Assembly (NCBI GenBank): GCA_019694895.1
Contig: JAIBBA010000023.1
Coordinates: forward strand, 1-32,552
Length of the DNA stretch: 32,552 nt
Direction of reading: 5' to 3'
From: Chitinophagales bacterium
Lineage (GTDB): Bacteria; Bacteroidota; Bacteroidia; Chitinophagales; BACL12
How positions within the stretch are numbered: the stretch's first letter is position 1; every line of letters begins with the position of its first letter. A model generated the notes under the pieces. The model was given only the letters and a program-made list of their open reading frames with translations. It did not search any database and was not told where the DNA came from. Both the position numbers and the translations under genes were made by a program. Shown here piece after piece: positions 7,074 to 15,137 of the stretch.

Positions 7074-7214
7074 TTACAATCGCCAATATAGTTCCCGGTA
7101 GAGTTGGCTGTGAAGTTTATCTTGTAGCTTCCAATAGATTCTCCAGTAGAGCACCCTTCTTAGCCCCCATTCAAATTTCCGCCTATCAAGAGAAGTAGGT
7201 TCTATCTGTTTCAT
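7074..7214 (-). CDS. Tetrapeptide-repeat small protein (46 aa), copy 4
   Basis: Begins MKQIEPTSLD and ends in 'YWRIYWKLQDKLHSQLYREL' type units. The ATG overlaps the TGA of the upstream gene (7211-7429), so it is translationally coupled. It is more diverged than copies 1-3. Confidence 0.5.
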   Translation of the reverse strand: MKQIEPTSLDRRKFEWGLRRVLYWRIYWKLQDKLHSQLYRELYWRL

Positions 7215-7429
7215 TTCTTTGCTTTGATATCACGATATAATCTTTCAAAAAATGAATCCTCTGTCCAATACCAACTACAAGAACAGCTTCCTCCACGGCG
7301 ACCAAGCGTGCCTAATCCTTCTTCTATATCTGTAATGGCATCTTCAACTTTGACAGAACCTAATTTGCGCCTCTGATCATTTAATGCCGGAAGTAGTTTT
7401 TTGATATTGTATAATTCAATTTTTTTCAT
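7211..7429 (-). CDS. Hypothetical protein (72 aa)
   Basis: Begins MKKIELYNIKKLLPALNDQR, with an acidic helix 'VEDAITDIEEGLGTLGRRGG' and an odd 'SCSCSWYWTED' patch. The start MKKIEL echoes the repeat family, but the body is not repetitive. It follows copy 5 by nine bases and overlaps copy 4 by four. Function unknown. Confidence 0.5.
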   Translation of the reverse strand: MKKIELYNIKKLLPALNDQRRKLGSVKVEDAITDIEEGLGTLGRRGGSCSCSWYWTEDSFFERLYRDIKAKK

Positions 7430-7438
7430 ATTGTGATT

Positions 7439-7570
7439 TTATATTAGGTCTAAATAAATCTGATCATAAAGCAGCCAATAAAGCTTCCAACGAAGCTGCA
7501 TATAAATCTGCATATAAAGCTGCCTATAAAGATTCTCATGAATCTGCAAATTAAGTTCTATCTGATCCAT
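7439..7570 (-). CDS. Tetrapeptide-repeat small protein (43 aa), copy 5
   Basis: MDQIELNLQIHENLYRQLYM... in xQLY/xQIY units to 'YDQIYLDLI'. It lies nine bases after the nrdA stop and nine before the next ATG, within the same operon. Confidence 0.55.
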   Translation of the reverse strand: MDQIELNLQIHENLYRQLYMQIYMQLRWKLYWLLYDQIYLDLI

Positions 7571-7579
7571 GTTTACCTA

Positions 7580-10141
7580 TTAAGAAGCACAAGATGCACA
7601 CTCAGCCGCAAAAGCACTCTCATTCCTCTTTTCAGTGCTCGCAAATAGTCTTACTGGCTTGTCAACTTGACTTTGTGTTTTTAAATAATAACAACCTGTC
7701 TTTAATCCCCACTGCCATCCATAAATCAATGCAGATGATATTTTGGTATAATCTGGATTTGCAAAATATAAATTCATAGATTGTGATTGATCTATATATA
7801 ATTGCCTGTCAGCCGCCATGTCTACAATATGTTTCATAGGTATTTCCCATACGGTAAGATACTTTAGCTTTAAATCATCAGGAATTTCAGTGATTCTTTG
7901 CACCGACCCACTATCCGCCACTATTCGTTTCCTAATATCAGGAGTCCAAAGTCCTAATCTTTCAAGATCAGCCACTAAATACTTATTGATCAGAACAAAT
8001 TCACCGATTCCCGTAGCACGGGTGTAAATATTTGAATTAAATGGCTCAAAACACTCGTTGACACCTAAAAGTATGGATGTTGAAGCTGAAGGCATTAAAC
8101 CTATCAATAAAGAGTTAGCCATTTTTATCGGCTCATCTGATATTTTGCCTCTAATATCATATCCTTTAGAATATGGTGAATCCTGCCATGCTGGATAACA
8201 CTTAATCTCTCCTAATTCATTGGAGGCCGTAAAAGCACCTCTGTATAAAGCCTTAAATATCTCTTTGTTGAGTTCTTTAGCCTCTTCGGAGTAAAAAGCT
8301 ACGTTAGCTTTAGCGTAGAAATCGGCAAGTCCAGCGACACCTATGGCTATCGCTCTTTGTTCTTTGCCAGCCTTTTCCGCTGCTTCGTTTGGATAGTGTG
8401 TCTTATCTATTACTTTATTAAGCATTAAGGCTATGGTGTAAGCTGTTTCCTCTATCTCAAACATTGTAGGGTTTTCGGCAAGATTTACAAGACCCAAAGT
8501 GCATTGGGCGGTGTAATTGGAGTCGGAAACTTCGGTTATTTCGGCACAGTTTCCTGTGAGTATGCCGTTGAAAATTACCTTACCTCTGAGAGGTTCTGTA
8601 ACGCAATAAGTATCATGAAGTCCTTCTAATTTATTGATTGCTTTTACTTTTACACCTATGATAGTTTCTTGGAACATGCCTGTTACTACCTGTGGTATAT
8701 TCCATCTATATAGCTCATCCCCGGCTGTCAAATCTTCGGCTCTAACTTCAATCTCGTTGGTAGATTTAGACGGATCAAAAATATAAAACTTATGGTAATT
8801 TGTGCAATCTATCCTATGTCCGTTACTAAACTCGATACGAAGTAGTTCTTTGTCAATACCTGTTTTAGTAGGCATAACAGTTGACCACTCCTCACCGTTC
8901 CAGCATTCTATCTGCTTTCCAACTAACTCGGATATTTTTAAATAACCTTGTCTTGTAAGTATCAACGTATCACCATGTACACATAGATTTGACTGCTTTA
9001 CAACGCCAATATTATTCTGCATATTATGCTTATTGGCATTATCTTTATGGAATATATATGGAGTTCCAGATTTAACCATGCTCGTAATAATAGCATCCCA
9101 AATTCTCTTTGGATTAATAGGTGTCCCAATTCCTAATTCCACCGCCTTGTCATATTCAGACTTAAAAGCATCACCATGTAAGTTCTCAAAAGGAGTTAAT
9201 CCGCTTTTCTTAATATCATTAGGGCAAAATAAATACCAATCCCTACCGTCTTTAAGGCAGTTCATGAACACATCGTTCAGGGTTATGGCTGTAAAAACAT
9301 CTCTGGCTCTAAGCTTCTCATCCCCGATTGGAAGTCTTAATTCAAGAAAGTCTAATACGTCCTTGTGCCATACTGATAAGTACAACGCACAACTTCCTGA
9401 TCTTGCGCCCTGACGGAAGAATCTCATGTGTGATTGAACCATATCGGCAAATCGGGTAACACCACCTGCCTTATCTTTGAATGAAGATACTAAGCTGTCT
9501 TTTGATCTAAGGCAGTCTATGGACAGACCTATGCCTGCGCCTTCTCTGGAAGCCTCGCTTATGGCATTGAGTGTATTCAAAATACCTTCTGTGCTATCTG
9601 ATTCCAGCTTGGTCAGATTGCATGATATAAGTCCTTTGCGTGAAGTACCTCCGTTTGTAAGAATGGGAGTGGCTACGGATCCACGTCGGGATAATAAGAT
9701 ATTTGCAAACTTATCTTGTTCTTCATGGGTGTCGGATAAGAATGATGCTACTCTATTGTACATCATATGGGGAAGTTCAATAGGTTCGCCTTTATCATTT
9801 CTAACGGAATACTTCTTTAGGAAAGTTAGTGCTCCGAAAATATCATACTGCAAATCTACATCCTGACATGGTACGCCAATGATCTTAGATTGACGAGTCA
9901 TAAGTATTCTTCCACCAAATAGGGAATAGTCTGGATGTTCGATGATGAGATCGGCGGCTTTATAGGCTAAGATTTCATCTATGGCTGTTGTAGTCATCCC
10001 ATCTTGTATGGATGGAACTATTTTTTGAAATAATATATCAGGATTTGTGCCGTGTAGCCCTTTGCATTGATCTTTGATGCGCTTCCATATTTTCCCTGGC
10101 GCAAATGTTTGTTTTGTTCCGTTGCTTTTAATTATTTCCAT
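7580..10141 (-). CDS. nrdA: Ribonucleotide reductase class I alpha subunit, with intein
   Basis: NrdA reduces ribonucleotides to deoxyribonucleotides together with NrdB. Residues 1-90 form a partial ATP-cone-like region. The first redox Cys is C174 ('LISCNL'), the thiyl-radical Cys is C532 in 'NC-AE' after splicing (E. coli N-L-C-L-E), the partner Cys is C547 ('QCTLGL'), and the C-terminal shuttle pair is C848/C851 ('ECASCAS'). A 145-residue mini-intein (387-531) interrupts the protein exactly before C532, so activity depends on protein splicing. The start ATG overlaps the stop of the upstream repeat ORF (TAATG). The operon also holds nrdB, typical of large phages that make their own dNTPs. 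Confidence 0.95.
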   Translation of the reverse strand: MEIIKSNGTKQTFAPGKIWKRIKDQCKGLHGTNPDILFQKIVPSIQDGMTTTAIDEILAYKAADLIIEHPDYSLFGGRILMTRQSKIIGVPCQDVDLQYDIFGALTFLKKYSVRNDKGEPIELPHMMYNRVASFLSDTHEEQDKFANILLSRRGSVATPILTNGGTSRKGLISCNLTKLESDSTEGILNTLNAISEASREGAGIGLSIDCLRSKDSLVSSFKDKAGGVTRFADMVQSHMRFFRQGARSGSCALYLSVWHKDVLDFLELRLPIGDEKLRARDVFTAITLNDVFMNCLKDGRDWYLFCPNDIKKSGLTPFENLHGDAFKSEYDKAVELGIGTPINPKRIWDAIITSMVKSGTPYIFHKDNANKHNMQNNIGVVKQSNLCVHGDTLILTRQGYLKISELVGKQIECWNGEEWSTVMPTKTGIDKELLRIEFSNGHRIDCTNYHKFYIFDPSKSTNEIEVRAEDLTAGDELYRWNIPQVVTGMFQETIIGVKVKAINKLEGLHDTYCVTEPLRGKVIFNGILTGNCAEITEVSDSNYTAQCTLGLVNLAENPTMFEIEETAYTIALMLNKVIDKTHYPNEAAEKAGKEQRAIAIGVAGLADFYAKANVAFYSEEAKELNKEIFKALYRGAFTASNELGEIKCYPAWQDSPYSKGYDIRGKISDEPIKMANSLLIGLMPSASTSILLGVNECFEPFNSNIYTRATGIGEFVLINKYLVADLERLGLWTPDIRKRIVADSGSVQRITEIPDDLKLKYLTVWEIPMKHIVDMAADRQLYIDQSQSMNLYFANPDYTKISSALIYGWQWGLKTGCYYLKTQSQVDKPVRLFASTEKRNESAFAAECASCAS
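8549..8983 (-). other. Mini-intein inside NrdA (145 aa)
   Basis: Starts at Cys387 ('CVHGDTLILT', block A) and ends at Asn531, followed by extein Cys532. Block B is 'HRIDCTNYHKF' with the TxxH pattern (T447, H450). Block F has 'HDTYCVTEPL' and block G 'VIFNGILTGN'. The usual penultimate His is Gly530. No endonuclease domain is present. The insertion sits at the radical cysteine, a known hot spot for inteins in ribonucleotide reductases. Confidence 0.92.
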
Positions 10142-10311
10142 TAGTGTGGTTGTATGTTTCTTAAAAGAATATCATGAATTGATAACAAGGAGTTTAAATC
10201 ATCCCAATGACTTGGCGAGGCAAGATCATCAATAAGCTTCAAGTAAAGCCATGGAAAAATCTGAATCTGAAGCGTATTACCAATCCCCGAATTAAGCTCT
10301 ATCTTATTCAT
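10141..10311 (-). CDS. Diverged repeat-family protein upstream of nrdA (56 aa)
   Basis: Keeps the family start (MNKIELNSGI), but the repeats have decayed ('LQIQIFPWLYLKLIDDL'). The stop TAA shares its last base with the nrdA start (TAATG), and its ATG overlaps the stop of copy 7 (ATGA), giving an unbroken coupled chain copy 7 - this ORF - nrdA. Confidence 0.5.
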   Translation of the reverse strand: MNKIELNSGIGNTLQIQIFPWLYLKLIDDLASPSHWDDLNSLLSIHDILLRNIQPH

Positions 10312-10514
10312 GTTTCATTTGTTGTCTTTAAATCTTCGTTAAGCTGCCAATAAAACTGCCCATCAAGCTGCCAATAAAGCTGCCTATAAAGCTGCCAATA
10401 AAGCTGATCATAAAGCTGCGCATCAAGATGCCTATAAATCTGCCTATAAATCTGCCTATCAAGCTGCTCATAAAGCTGCCTATTAATCCCCGAATTAAGT
10501 TCTATCTTGTCCAT
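10308..10514 (-). CDS. Tetrapeptide-repeat small protein (68 aa), copy 7
   Basis: The cleanest repeat: after MDKIELNSGIN come a dozen units of the type RQLY, EQLD, RQIY, WQLY, ending 'NEDLKTTNET'. Repeats begin at residue 12 and have a strict four-residue period. It lies 26 bases downstream of nrdB. Confidence 0.65.
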   Translation of the reverse strand: MDKIELNSGINRQLYEQLDRQIYRQIYRHLDAQLYDQLYWQLYRQLYWQLDGQFYWQLNEDLKTTNET

Positions 10515-10540
10515 TTACACGGTAAATTCAATATCTAACT

Positions 10541-11494
10541 TTAAAAATCTCCTGAATATATATCACCACTTATCTCAATCTCGGTATAATCATTATTCCC
10601 TCTTCCCTCAAAGAAATTACCCCTCCTGCCTAATGCTATCCTTGCCATATAATCCAAAGGGTTCTGCACGTTAAATTCAGGCTCACAATCAAAATCCATC
10701 AGCACTGTATCTGTCGTGTATCTGACATATTGTATCATCTGATCTTTTGTTAATCCATCTAATCCTTCCGGCATTGACTCGTTGACAAATATTTCTTCAA
10801 CTGTGCAGCACTCCAAGATAATCTCTCGAACTCTTGCCTGATCTAATTTATTACTATTTGGAACATAATTTTTATAAAGGTGATTGGCAAATTCATAATG
10901 AGTGTTCTCGTCTAAAAGTATTAATTCATTAGCTCTCCCCAGCCCCAGCATTTTGTTACGGGATCTATACCAAAAAATACCTGCAAATGTGGATGAAAAT
11001 GCAATACCCTCGACACAGGCAAATGCCACAAGTCTTTCTTCAAATGAAGGAGATTCAATCCACTTGATTGCCCAATTAGCTTTATCGGCAACTGTTTTCA
11101 TCTTAGATACAGCGTTAAACATGGCATCTTTCTCTACCAAGTCTTTGATGTAGGTATCTACTAATAGTCCATACATATGTGCGTGTACACATTCTATGGC
11201 TGCTTGGAACATATAGAAATACTGAGCTTCGGGAATATCTACTTCTCTGAGAAAGTTGAGTGCTAAGTTCTCTATAACTATTCCGTCTGATATACTGAAA
11301 AAGGCTAATAGGTTTTTAAGATAAACCTGTTCTTTTTCGCTAAGTTCGCTAAACCTATCTTCTGATAGGTCTATTTCTTCTGCTACCCAGTTTTGCTTCT
11401 GGGCTTTTTTATATCTATCCCACAGGTCTATATGTTTTATTGGTAGAATAGACCATCGTTTTTCTTCTTTTTGTGATTGGTTGTGGTTTGTCAT
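10541..11494 (-). CDS. nrdB: Ribonucleotide reductase class I beta subunit
   Basis: NrdB holds the dimetal centre and radical that start catalysis in NrdA. Predicted ligands are D42 ('EEIDLS'), E101 and H104 ('ECVHAHMY'), E162 ('CVEGIAF'), E196 and H199 ('DENTHYEF'). Tyr108 sits where the stable tyrosyl radical lies in the eukaryotic-type R2 family ('HxxMY'). The length of 317 aa is normal for a phage R2, and the C-terminus 'GDIYSGDF' fits the tail that docks on NrdA. It is encoded upstream of nrdA in the same direction, separated from it by two repeat ORFs. Confidence 0.95.
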   Translation of the reverse strand: MTNHNQSQKEEKRWSILPIKHIDLWDRYKKAQKQNWVAEEIDLSEDRFSELSEKEQVYLKNLLAFFSISDGIVIENLALNFLREVDIPEAQYFYMFQAAIECVHAHMYGLLVDTYIKDLVEKDAMFNAVSKMKTVADKANWAIKWIESPSFEERLVAFACVEGIAFSSTFAGIFWYRSRNKMLGLGRANELILLDENTHYEFANHLYKNYVPNSNKLDQARVREIILECCTVEEIFVNESMPEGLDGLTKDQMIQYVRYTTDTVLMDFDCEPEFNVQNPLDYMARIALGRRGNFFEGRGNNDYTEIEISGDIYSGDF

Positions 11495-11515
11495 TGTAAT
11501 TGTCAGATTGTTTTG

Positions 11516-11668
11516 TTAAGAGATGGTCAATTTTATCTCTATCAGCACAAAAACGGTCCTAAATAGCCATCTATTAGATATATGCCATAGACTTAAGCAT
11601 TGTTCTGGAAGTTGTCTAACTATGGCAACCTCAAAGTCCGCAGTATATCTCAATTTTATACTTTTCAT
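11516..11668 (-). CDS. Small hypothetical protein (50 aa)
   Basis: ATG start, MKSIKLRYTADFEVAIVRQL... with a hydrophobic C-terminal half 'WLFRTVFVLIEIKLTIS' that could be a membrane segment. It lies between repeat copy 8 and nrdB in one operon. No family recognised. Confidence 0.45.
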   Translation of the reverse strand: MKSIKLRYTADFEVAIVRQLPEQCLSLWHISNRWLFRTVFVLIEIKLTIS

Positions 11669-11670
11669 GT

Positions 11671-11832
11671 TTACTTTATCGTTAAATATGCTTTAAGTTG
11701 ACCATAAAGATGCCAAAAGAGTGACCAACTAAGTTGTATATCAAGCTGGCTATAAAGCTGCCTATTAAGCTGCCAATTAAGCTGCCCATAAAGCTGATCC
11801 GAAATCCCTGATTTAAGTTCTATTATATCCAT
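11671..11832 (-). CDS. Tetrapeptide-repeat small protein (53 aa), copy 8
   Basis: Begins MDIIELKSGISDQLYGQLNW and continues in xQLN/xQLY units to 'KAYLTIK'. It is the first ORF after the terminator at 11842-11875, only about ten bases from its T-run, and two bases from the next ORF. Confidence 0.55.
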   Translation of the reverse strand: MDIIELKSGISDQLYGQLNWQLNRQLYSQLDIQLSWSLFWHLYGQLKAYLTIK

Positions 11833-11841
11833 ATTCTGTAA

Positions 11842-11875
11842 ATAAAACAGCCCCAGCGATTAACCGAGGCTGCTA
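11842..11875 (-). terminator. Rho-independent terminator or attenuator before the nrd operon
   Basis: Minus strand CAGCCTC-loop-GGGGCTG followed by TTTTATTT. It ends the upstream gene unit, but the next ORF begins about ten bases later with no room for a promoter, so read-through past this hairpin may control the nrd genes. Confidence 0.7.
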
Positions 11876-11905
11876 CTCGAACCAATGAAAAATGAACAAT
11901 TAAAC

Positions 11906-12298
11906 TTAGTCTTTCTGCTTCTTCTTGATGGCATCAAGTGGGTCAAACCTGTTCTGCTGGCCTACATAGTAAATACCTTTAGGAATAATTGAGGCTCTGT
12001 GGTCTTTTTTCTTGACGATCATCTTTATAGAAAAATCGTTGTTCAAGGATGCTAAATCTGATTGCAAGCTGTGATTCAAGATGCAATCTTCCTTAGCGTC
12101 AATGTAAAAGTCCTTTGTTTCAGTGTCCTCATACATTTCATAGTTTCCAAATAAGGCATGGAAGGATCCACTCCTTTCAGACGCTGCAATAGGTCGTTTC
12201 TCATGTAATAATTTAGCATATTTCGGTATAGATTTGATTCTAAACCACTGCGTATCCCCTTGCATGTGGTTGTGATTTGTAAATTGCAATTTATTCAT
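11906..12298 (-). CDS. Hypothetical protein (130 aa)
   Basis: ATG start. A mixed protein with 'WFRIKSIPKYAKLLHEKRP', 'SFHALFGNYEMYED' and a Lys-rich tail 'DAIKKKQKD'. It reads like a small soluble structural or DNA-associated phage protein, but no family is recognised. It follows the homing endonuclease by 24 bases and precedes the terminator, so it ends the unit begun at 14191. Confidence 0.55.
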   Translation of the reverse strand: MNKLQFTNHNHMQGDTQWFRIKSIPKYAKLLHEKRPIAASERSGSFHALFGNYEMYEDTETKDFYIDAKEDCILNHSLQSDLASLNNDFSIKMIVKKKDHRASIIPKGIYYVGQQNRFDPLDAIKKKQKD

Positions 12299-12322
12299 TT
12301 CTGAAGATTTTTAATGTGTTTA

Positions 12323-12964
12323 TCAAATATGTCTTTTTTTTCTGGTTAAAAAATAATCATTGTTTTCATAACATTTTTTCAAGAAGTTTAATGAGTCATT
12401 CTTTTTTAAGATAACCTTGTTTAGTATTGAATTGTCTCTATTTTTAATGGATAGAACTCTGATTTCATTATCCAAGTATGGAGATATATATTCTGTGAAA
12501 ATATTATATGTTTCACCGTTAAAGCATAAAACTATGTAACCATCATCTTTATTAATGCTACCATCTCCATCAAAATATCCCATCCAAAAGTTAATCTTAA
12601 GATTGTCGGGTATTAGCGTCATATTTACAAATGATTCTAATGCACCTTTTTTGGGGGTTATTCCTAAATTAATTAAATCATTATACATTTTAACAGAATA
12701 CAAATTTATCTCACAAGAATGAGTTTGCGTTTCATTCCTTATCCTTTCTCTAAATGTAAGTGGCTTTATGTACCCTATTTCATTGCGAAGCATATCCAAT
12801 ATATAAGAATCACTGTTTATGCAAGTAATCTGTATTTGCTTTGAACTCCTTTTTGTATTTATAATATTGCCATCAGCCATTAATAAACCTAAAAAATAAG
12901 CTTTGGCTTTAGTATCAATTGCCTCAAAGAAAGATTCATTATAAAACCACTTTCGCACGCACAT
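12323..12964 (-). CDS. LAGLIDADG homing endonuclease (213 aa)
   Basis: Two LAGLIDADG helices are clear: 'AYFLGLLMADGNI' (about residues 22-34) and 'FWMGYFDGDGSI' (about 126-137), each with the catalytic Asp. A single-chain enzyme of this length is normal for a stand-alone homing endonuclease, which cuts a long target and spreads by copying. The ATG follows the stop of the upstream gene with no gap (TAAATG), so it is translated with its host gene and probably inserted at or near the gene's 3' end. Confidence 0.9.
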   Translation of the reverse strand: MCVRKWFYNESFFEAIDTKAKAYFLGLLMADGNIINTKRSSKQIQITCINSDSYILDMLRNEIGYIKPLTFRERIRNETQTHSCEINLYSVKMYNDLINLGITPKKGALESFVNMTLIPDNLKINFWMGYFDGDGSINKDDGYIVLCFNGETYNIFTEYISPYLDNEIRVLSIKNRDNSILNKVILKKNDSLNFLKKCYENNDYFLTRKKRHI

Positions 12965-14191
12965 TTAATTAGCCGAGTTCCAAAGTAAAGGAACACTGTC
13001 AGGAACTCTCGATGGTCTGGCATACTTAGCCGCCGCTTCGGCAGTTTTAATTTCAGGAGGTACATTGATGAAATAATGTGAACCTGTGGAAGGGCAAATC
13101 TCATGAAGCCAAGCTAACTGTGCGCCAAGATTGCCTTTGCTGTCCATGGCCCAATCGTGCTTATCCTTTGTCTTGTAAAGCTCCAATATCTCAACGTGTC
13201 TTCTTTTTTCTCCGGATATGGAATATTCACCAGTGATCTCGTCAACTTGCAAGATGTCGTGATCCCCGTGATCCACTGTCCAAGAGTCCACTTTTTCTGC
13301 TTTAAGAAATTCCAACATACCCTGCTCGCCATGATTCTCTCGGATCAGTGTCATTACAGCAGCCCTTTGATCCTCGTTGTCTAATTCATTGAACTGATCA
13401 AATGTGAATGTTTTGTTTAACACCCCTTCAAACAATTCTTTTTCAACAACTCTGCCGTTGATATAGTAGCAGTCGTAGGGTTGGAACGTATAATTCCACT
13501 CTACTGCCTGTCCTTTGGTATTGTGCATTACCCAGTTGTTAGACTCATCCTGATAGATGCTTTTTGGGTGTCTTGACACAATAGCCACTTCTTCTCCTGT
13601 AATGACGGCATAGATACCAGCTTCTCTCTGTAAGGCAAATCCTTCTTCAAAGTCTTTATTCAATTCTTCCTCCAACGGAACGTTAAATTCATCCCTGATG
13701 AAGCTCCACCACGCGTAAAGTGCGGGTGAATAAATATTCATTGTAAAGACATAAGAATCTGATTTCTCTTTCAAATAATCTCTGAATATATCAGAATTAC
13801 GAGAAGACATATACTTTTTAATGTCGTTCTCAACGGTAGTCTGAAGCTCTTTAGCCGCAGTTGCTCTTTCTTTGGTAGTTTTCAGCTTAAGTATTTTCTT
13901 TACTGTTGGCTGATAGTATTTGTAGTTTAACGCCATGAAGTTGCGCATAAGTTGCATCTCCAAGGCGTTTTCGGTAGATAATACAACGGGAATCGCAAAA
14001 TTGCTTTTGGCATAATTCCATTCCACTGCTTTAGTGGCATCTAACAGGTTAAATTTCCTGTAAGTGTTTCTGTTGTAAATGTCACGGGTGGCATTTTCCT
14101 TGTATATGGGAATTTTTGCCTCGATTTCAGGAGTCATCTCCTTGATAATCTCTTTTTTGTTCTGTGTTTCTTTTTCTTTTAGATCCGACAT
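12965..14191 (-). CDS. Unknown 408-aa protein, DUF6745-like middle
   Basis: An acidic, soluble protein. The central part ('ALYAWWSFIRDEFNVPL', 'AVITGEEVAIVSRHPKSIYQDESNNWVMHN', then 'FDQFNELDNEDQRAAVMTLIRENHGEQGMLEFL') recalls the DUF6745 type of domain found in scattered bacterial and phage proteins of unknown function; I hold this loosely. The last 90 residues ('HVEILELYKTKDKHDWAM', 'PSTGSHYFINVPPE') look like a separate module. It is the first gene left of the cassette array and has its own promoter at 14209-14216. Confidence 0.6.
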   Translation of the reverse strand: MSDLKEKETQNKKEIIKEMTPEIEAKIPIYKENATRDIYNRNTYRKFNLLDATKAVEWNYAKSNFAIPVVLSTENALEMQLMRNFMALNYKYYQPTVKKILKLKTTKERATAAKELQTTVENDIKKYMSSRNSDIFRDYLKEKSDSYVFTMNIYSPALYAWWSFIRDEFNVPLEEELNKDFEEGFALQREAGIYAVITGEEVAIVSRHPKSIYQDESNNWVMHNTKGQAVEWNYTFQPYDCYYINGRVVEKELFEGVLNKTFTFDQFNELDNEDQRAAVMTLIRENHGEQGMLEFLKAEKVDSWTVDHGDHDILQVDEITGEYSISGEKRRHVEILELYKTKDKHDWAMDSKGNLGAQLAWLHEICPSTGSHYFINVPPEIKTAEAAAKYARPSRVPDSVPLLWNSAN

Positions 14192-14208
14192 ATTTTTTAA
14201 TTATGATG

Positions 14209-14216
14209 CAAATATA
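14209..14216 (-). promoter_or_regulatory. -7 promoter box TATATTTG
   Basis: Minus strand TATATTTG matches TAnnTTTG and lies 18 bases before the ATG of the 408-aa gene, giving a short leader. It separates transcription of the phage-like block from the cassette array to the right. Confidence 0.5.
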
Positions 14217-14289
14217 ATGATAGAATTAGTTATTATTAGTAATTTTCTCGGCGGTTTAACAAATCATTTGCTTTTGGGGGAGGCTTAGG

Positions 14290-14339
14290 CATAACAGAGT
14301 ATAAGCGGACATTAAAACGTCGCTTATACGGATGTTATG
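14290..14339 (+). repeat. attC-like site A (array left border)
   Basis: CATAAC-AGA-GTATAAGCG...CGCTTATAC-GGAT-GTTATG. Only 50 bases, with 9-bp inner arms. Nearly identical to site R. The left flank (GGCATAAC) does not match the right flank (GTTATGTG) but does match unit 18 (GTTATGCC at 28046). Confidence 0.75.
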
Positions 14340-15018
14340 TGTAATTGCTCCATACCGCTTCGATAGTCTTTACCCTTTGCCCTTGAATTTCGGTAAGAGC
14401 CGTAAAAGGCAACCAATCGGCTTTTGTATTTTCACAAACAATCACCTGTCCTTTTCGTGTTTTGCACCATTCGGCAAGTTCTGAATAATCTATACCATTA
14501 ACCGAGTAGTGTTCACCGCCAAATTGATACGGTGGGTCTATAAACCAAGTCGCTTCAATGTCAGGTAGGTTTTTGTAATCGCCAAATTGTGTTTCCCAAT
14601 GCTTAATTTCAGGCAATATCTTAGCAATTCTTTTTAATGCAAAGTTGGTTGTGCTTGCCCAATTTGGCTTAGATGCTACTTGGCAACTCCATTTCTGCAC
14701 AATGTTTCTTGGTGCTATACTACCTCTGTTAATACAAAAACCTATCAAGTCCTTATGTGGTTTTGGTAAATCAATTTGGCTAATATCCTGCCCACTATAA
14801 AAGTCAGCGTTATTTAATATCAATTCAGAACTTGCTTCGTTTATAAGCCAATTCCAAATGTCGTGTATCACATTATACTTTTCGTTAAGCAACACATTTT
14901 TGTTTCGGTGCAAAACACTATACCAAGCTGCCCCAGCAAACGGCTCTATTATTAAGTCGTACTTGGGCAAAGGGTAAAGTTTCGCAATCTTATTTTTACT
15001 TCCGTAATAACTAAACAT
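14335..15018 (-). CDS. DNA adenine N6-methyltransferase, D12/Dam class (227 aa)
   Basis: Adds a methyl group to adenine N6 using S-adenosylmethionine. The order of motifs is that of the alpha (Dam) group: 'FSYYGSK' at residues 2-8 (motif X), 'IIEPFAGAAWYS' at 23-34 (SAM-binding motif I) and 'FIDPPYQFGG' at 159-168 (catalytic DPPY). The length is near the family norm. The stop TAA lies in the core of site A, and the start is 26 bases before site B. It is cassette unit 1. No restriction partner is adjacent, so it is probably a solitary, protective enzyme. Confidence 0.92.
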   Translation of the reverse strand: MFSYYGSKNKIAKLYPLPKYDLIIEPFAGAAWYSVLHRNKNVLLNEKYNVIHDIWNWLINEASSELILNNADFYSGQDISQIDLPKPHKDLIGFCINRGSIAPRNIVQKWSCQVASKPNWASTTNFALKRIAKILPEIKHWETQFGDYKNLPDIEATWFIDPPYQFGGEHYSVNGIDYSELAEWCKTRKGQVIVCENTKADWLPFTALTEIQGQRVKTIEAVWSNYT

Positions 15019-15043
15019 TTTCGTTCCATAAACCGCAACTACA

Positions 15044-15137
15044 CATAACAGCGGCTTGGCGTAATGCCGCTATCAAGTGAGTGCGTAATTTTAAAATTTC
15101 TACAAACGGCACATACGCCAAGCCGCAAAACGTTATG
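15044..15137 (+). repeat. attC-like site B
   Basis: CATAACA-GCGGCTTGGCGTA...TACGCCAAGCCGC-AAAACGTTATG, 94 bases with 13-bp perfect inner arms. Its left flank (TACACATAAC) complements the start of unit 1 (GTTATGTGTA). Confidence 0.85.
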
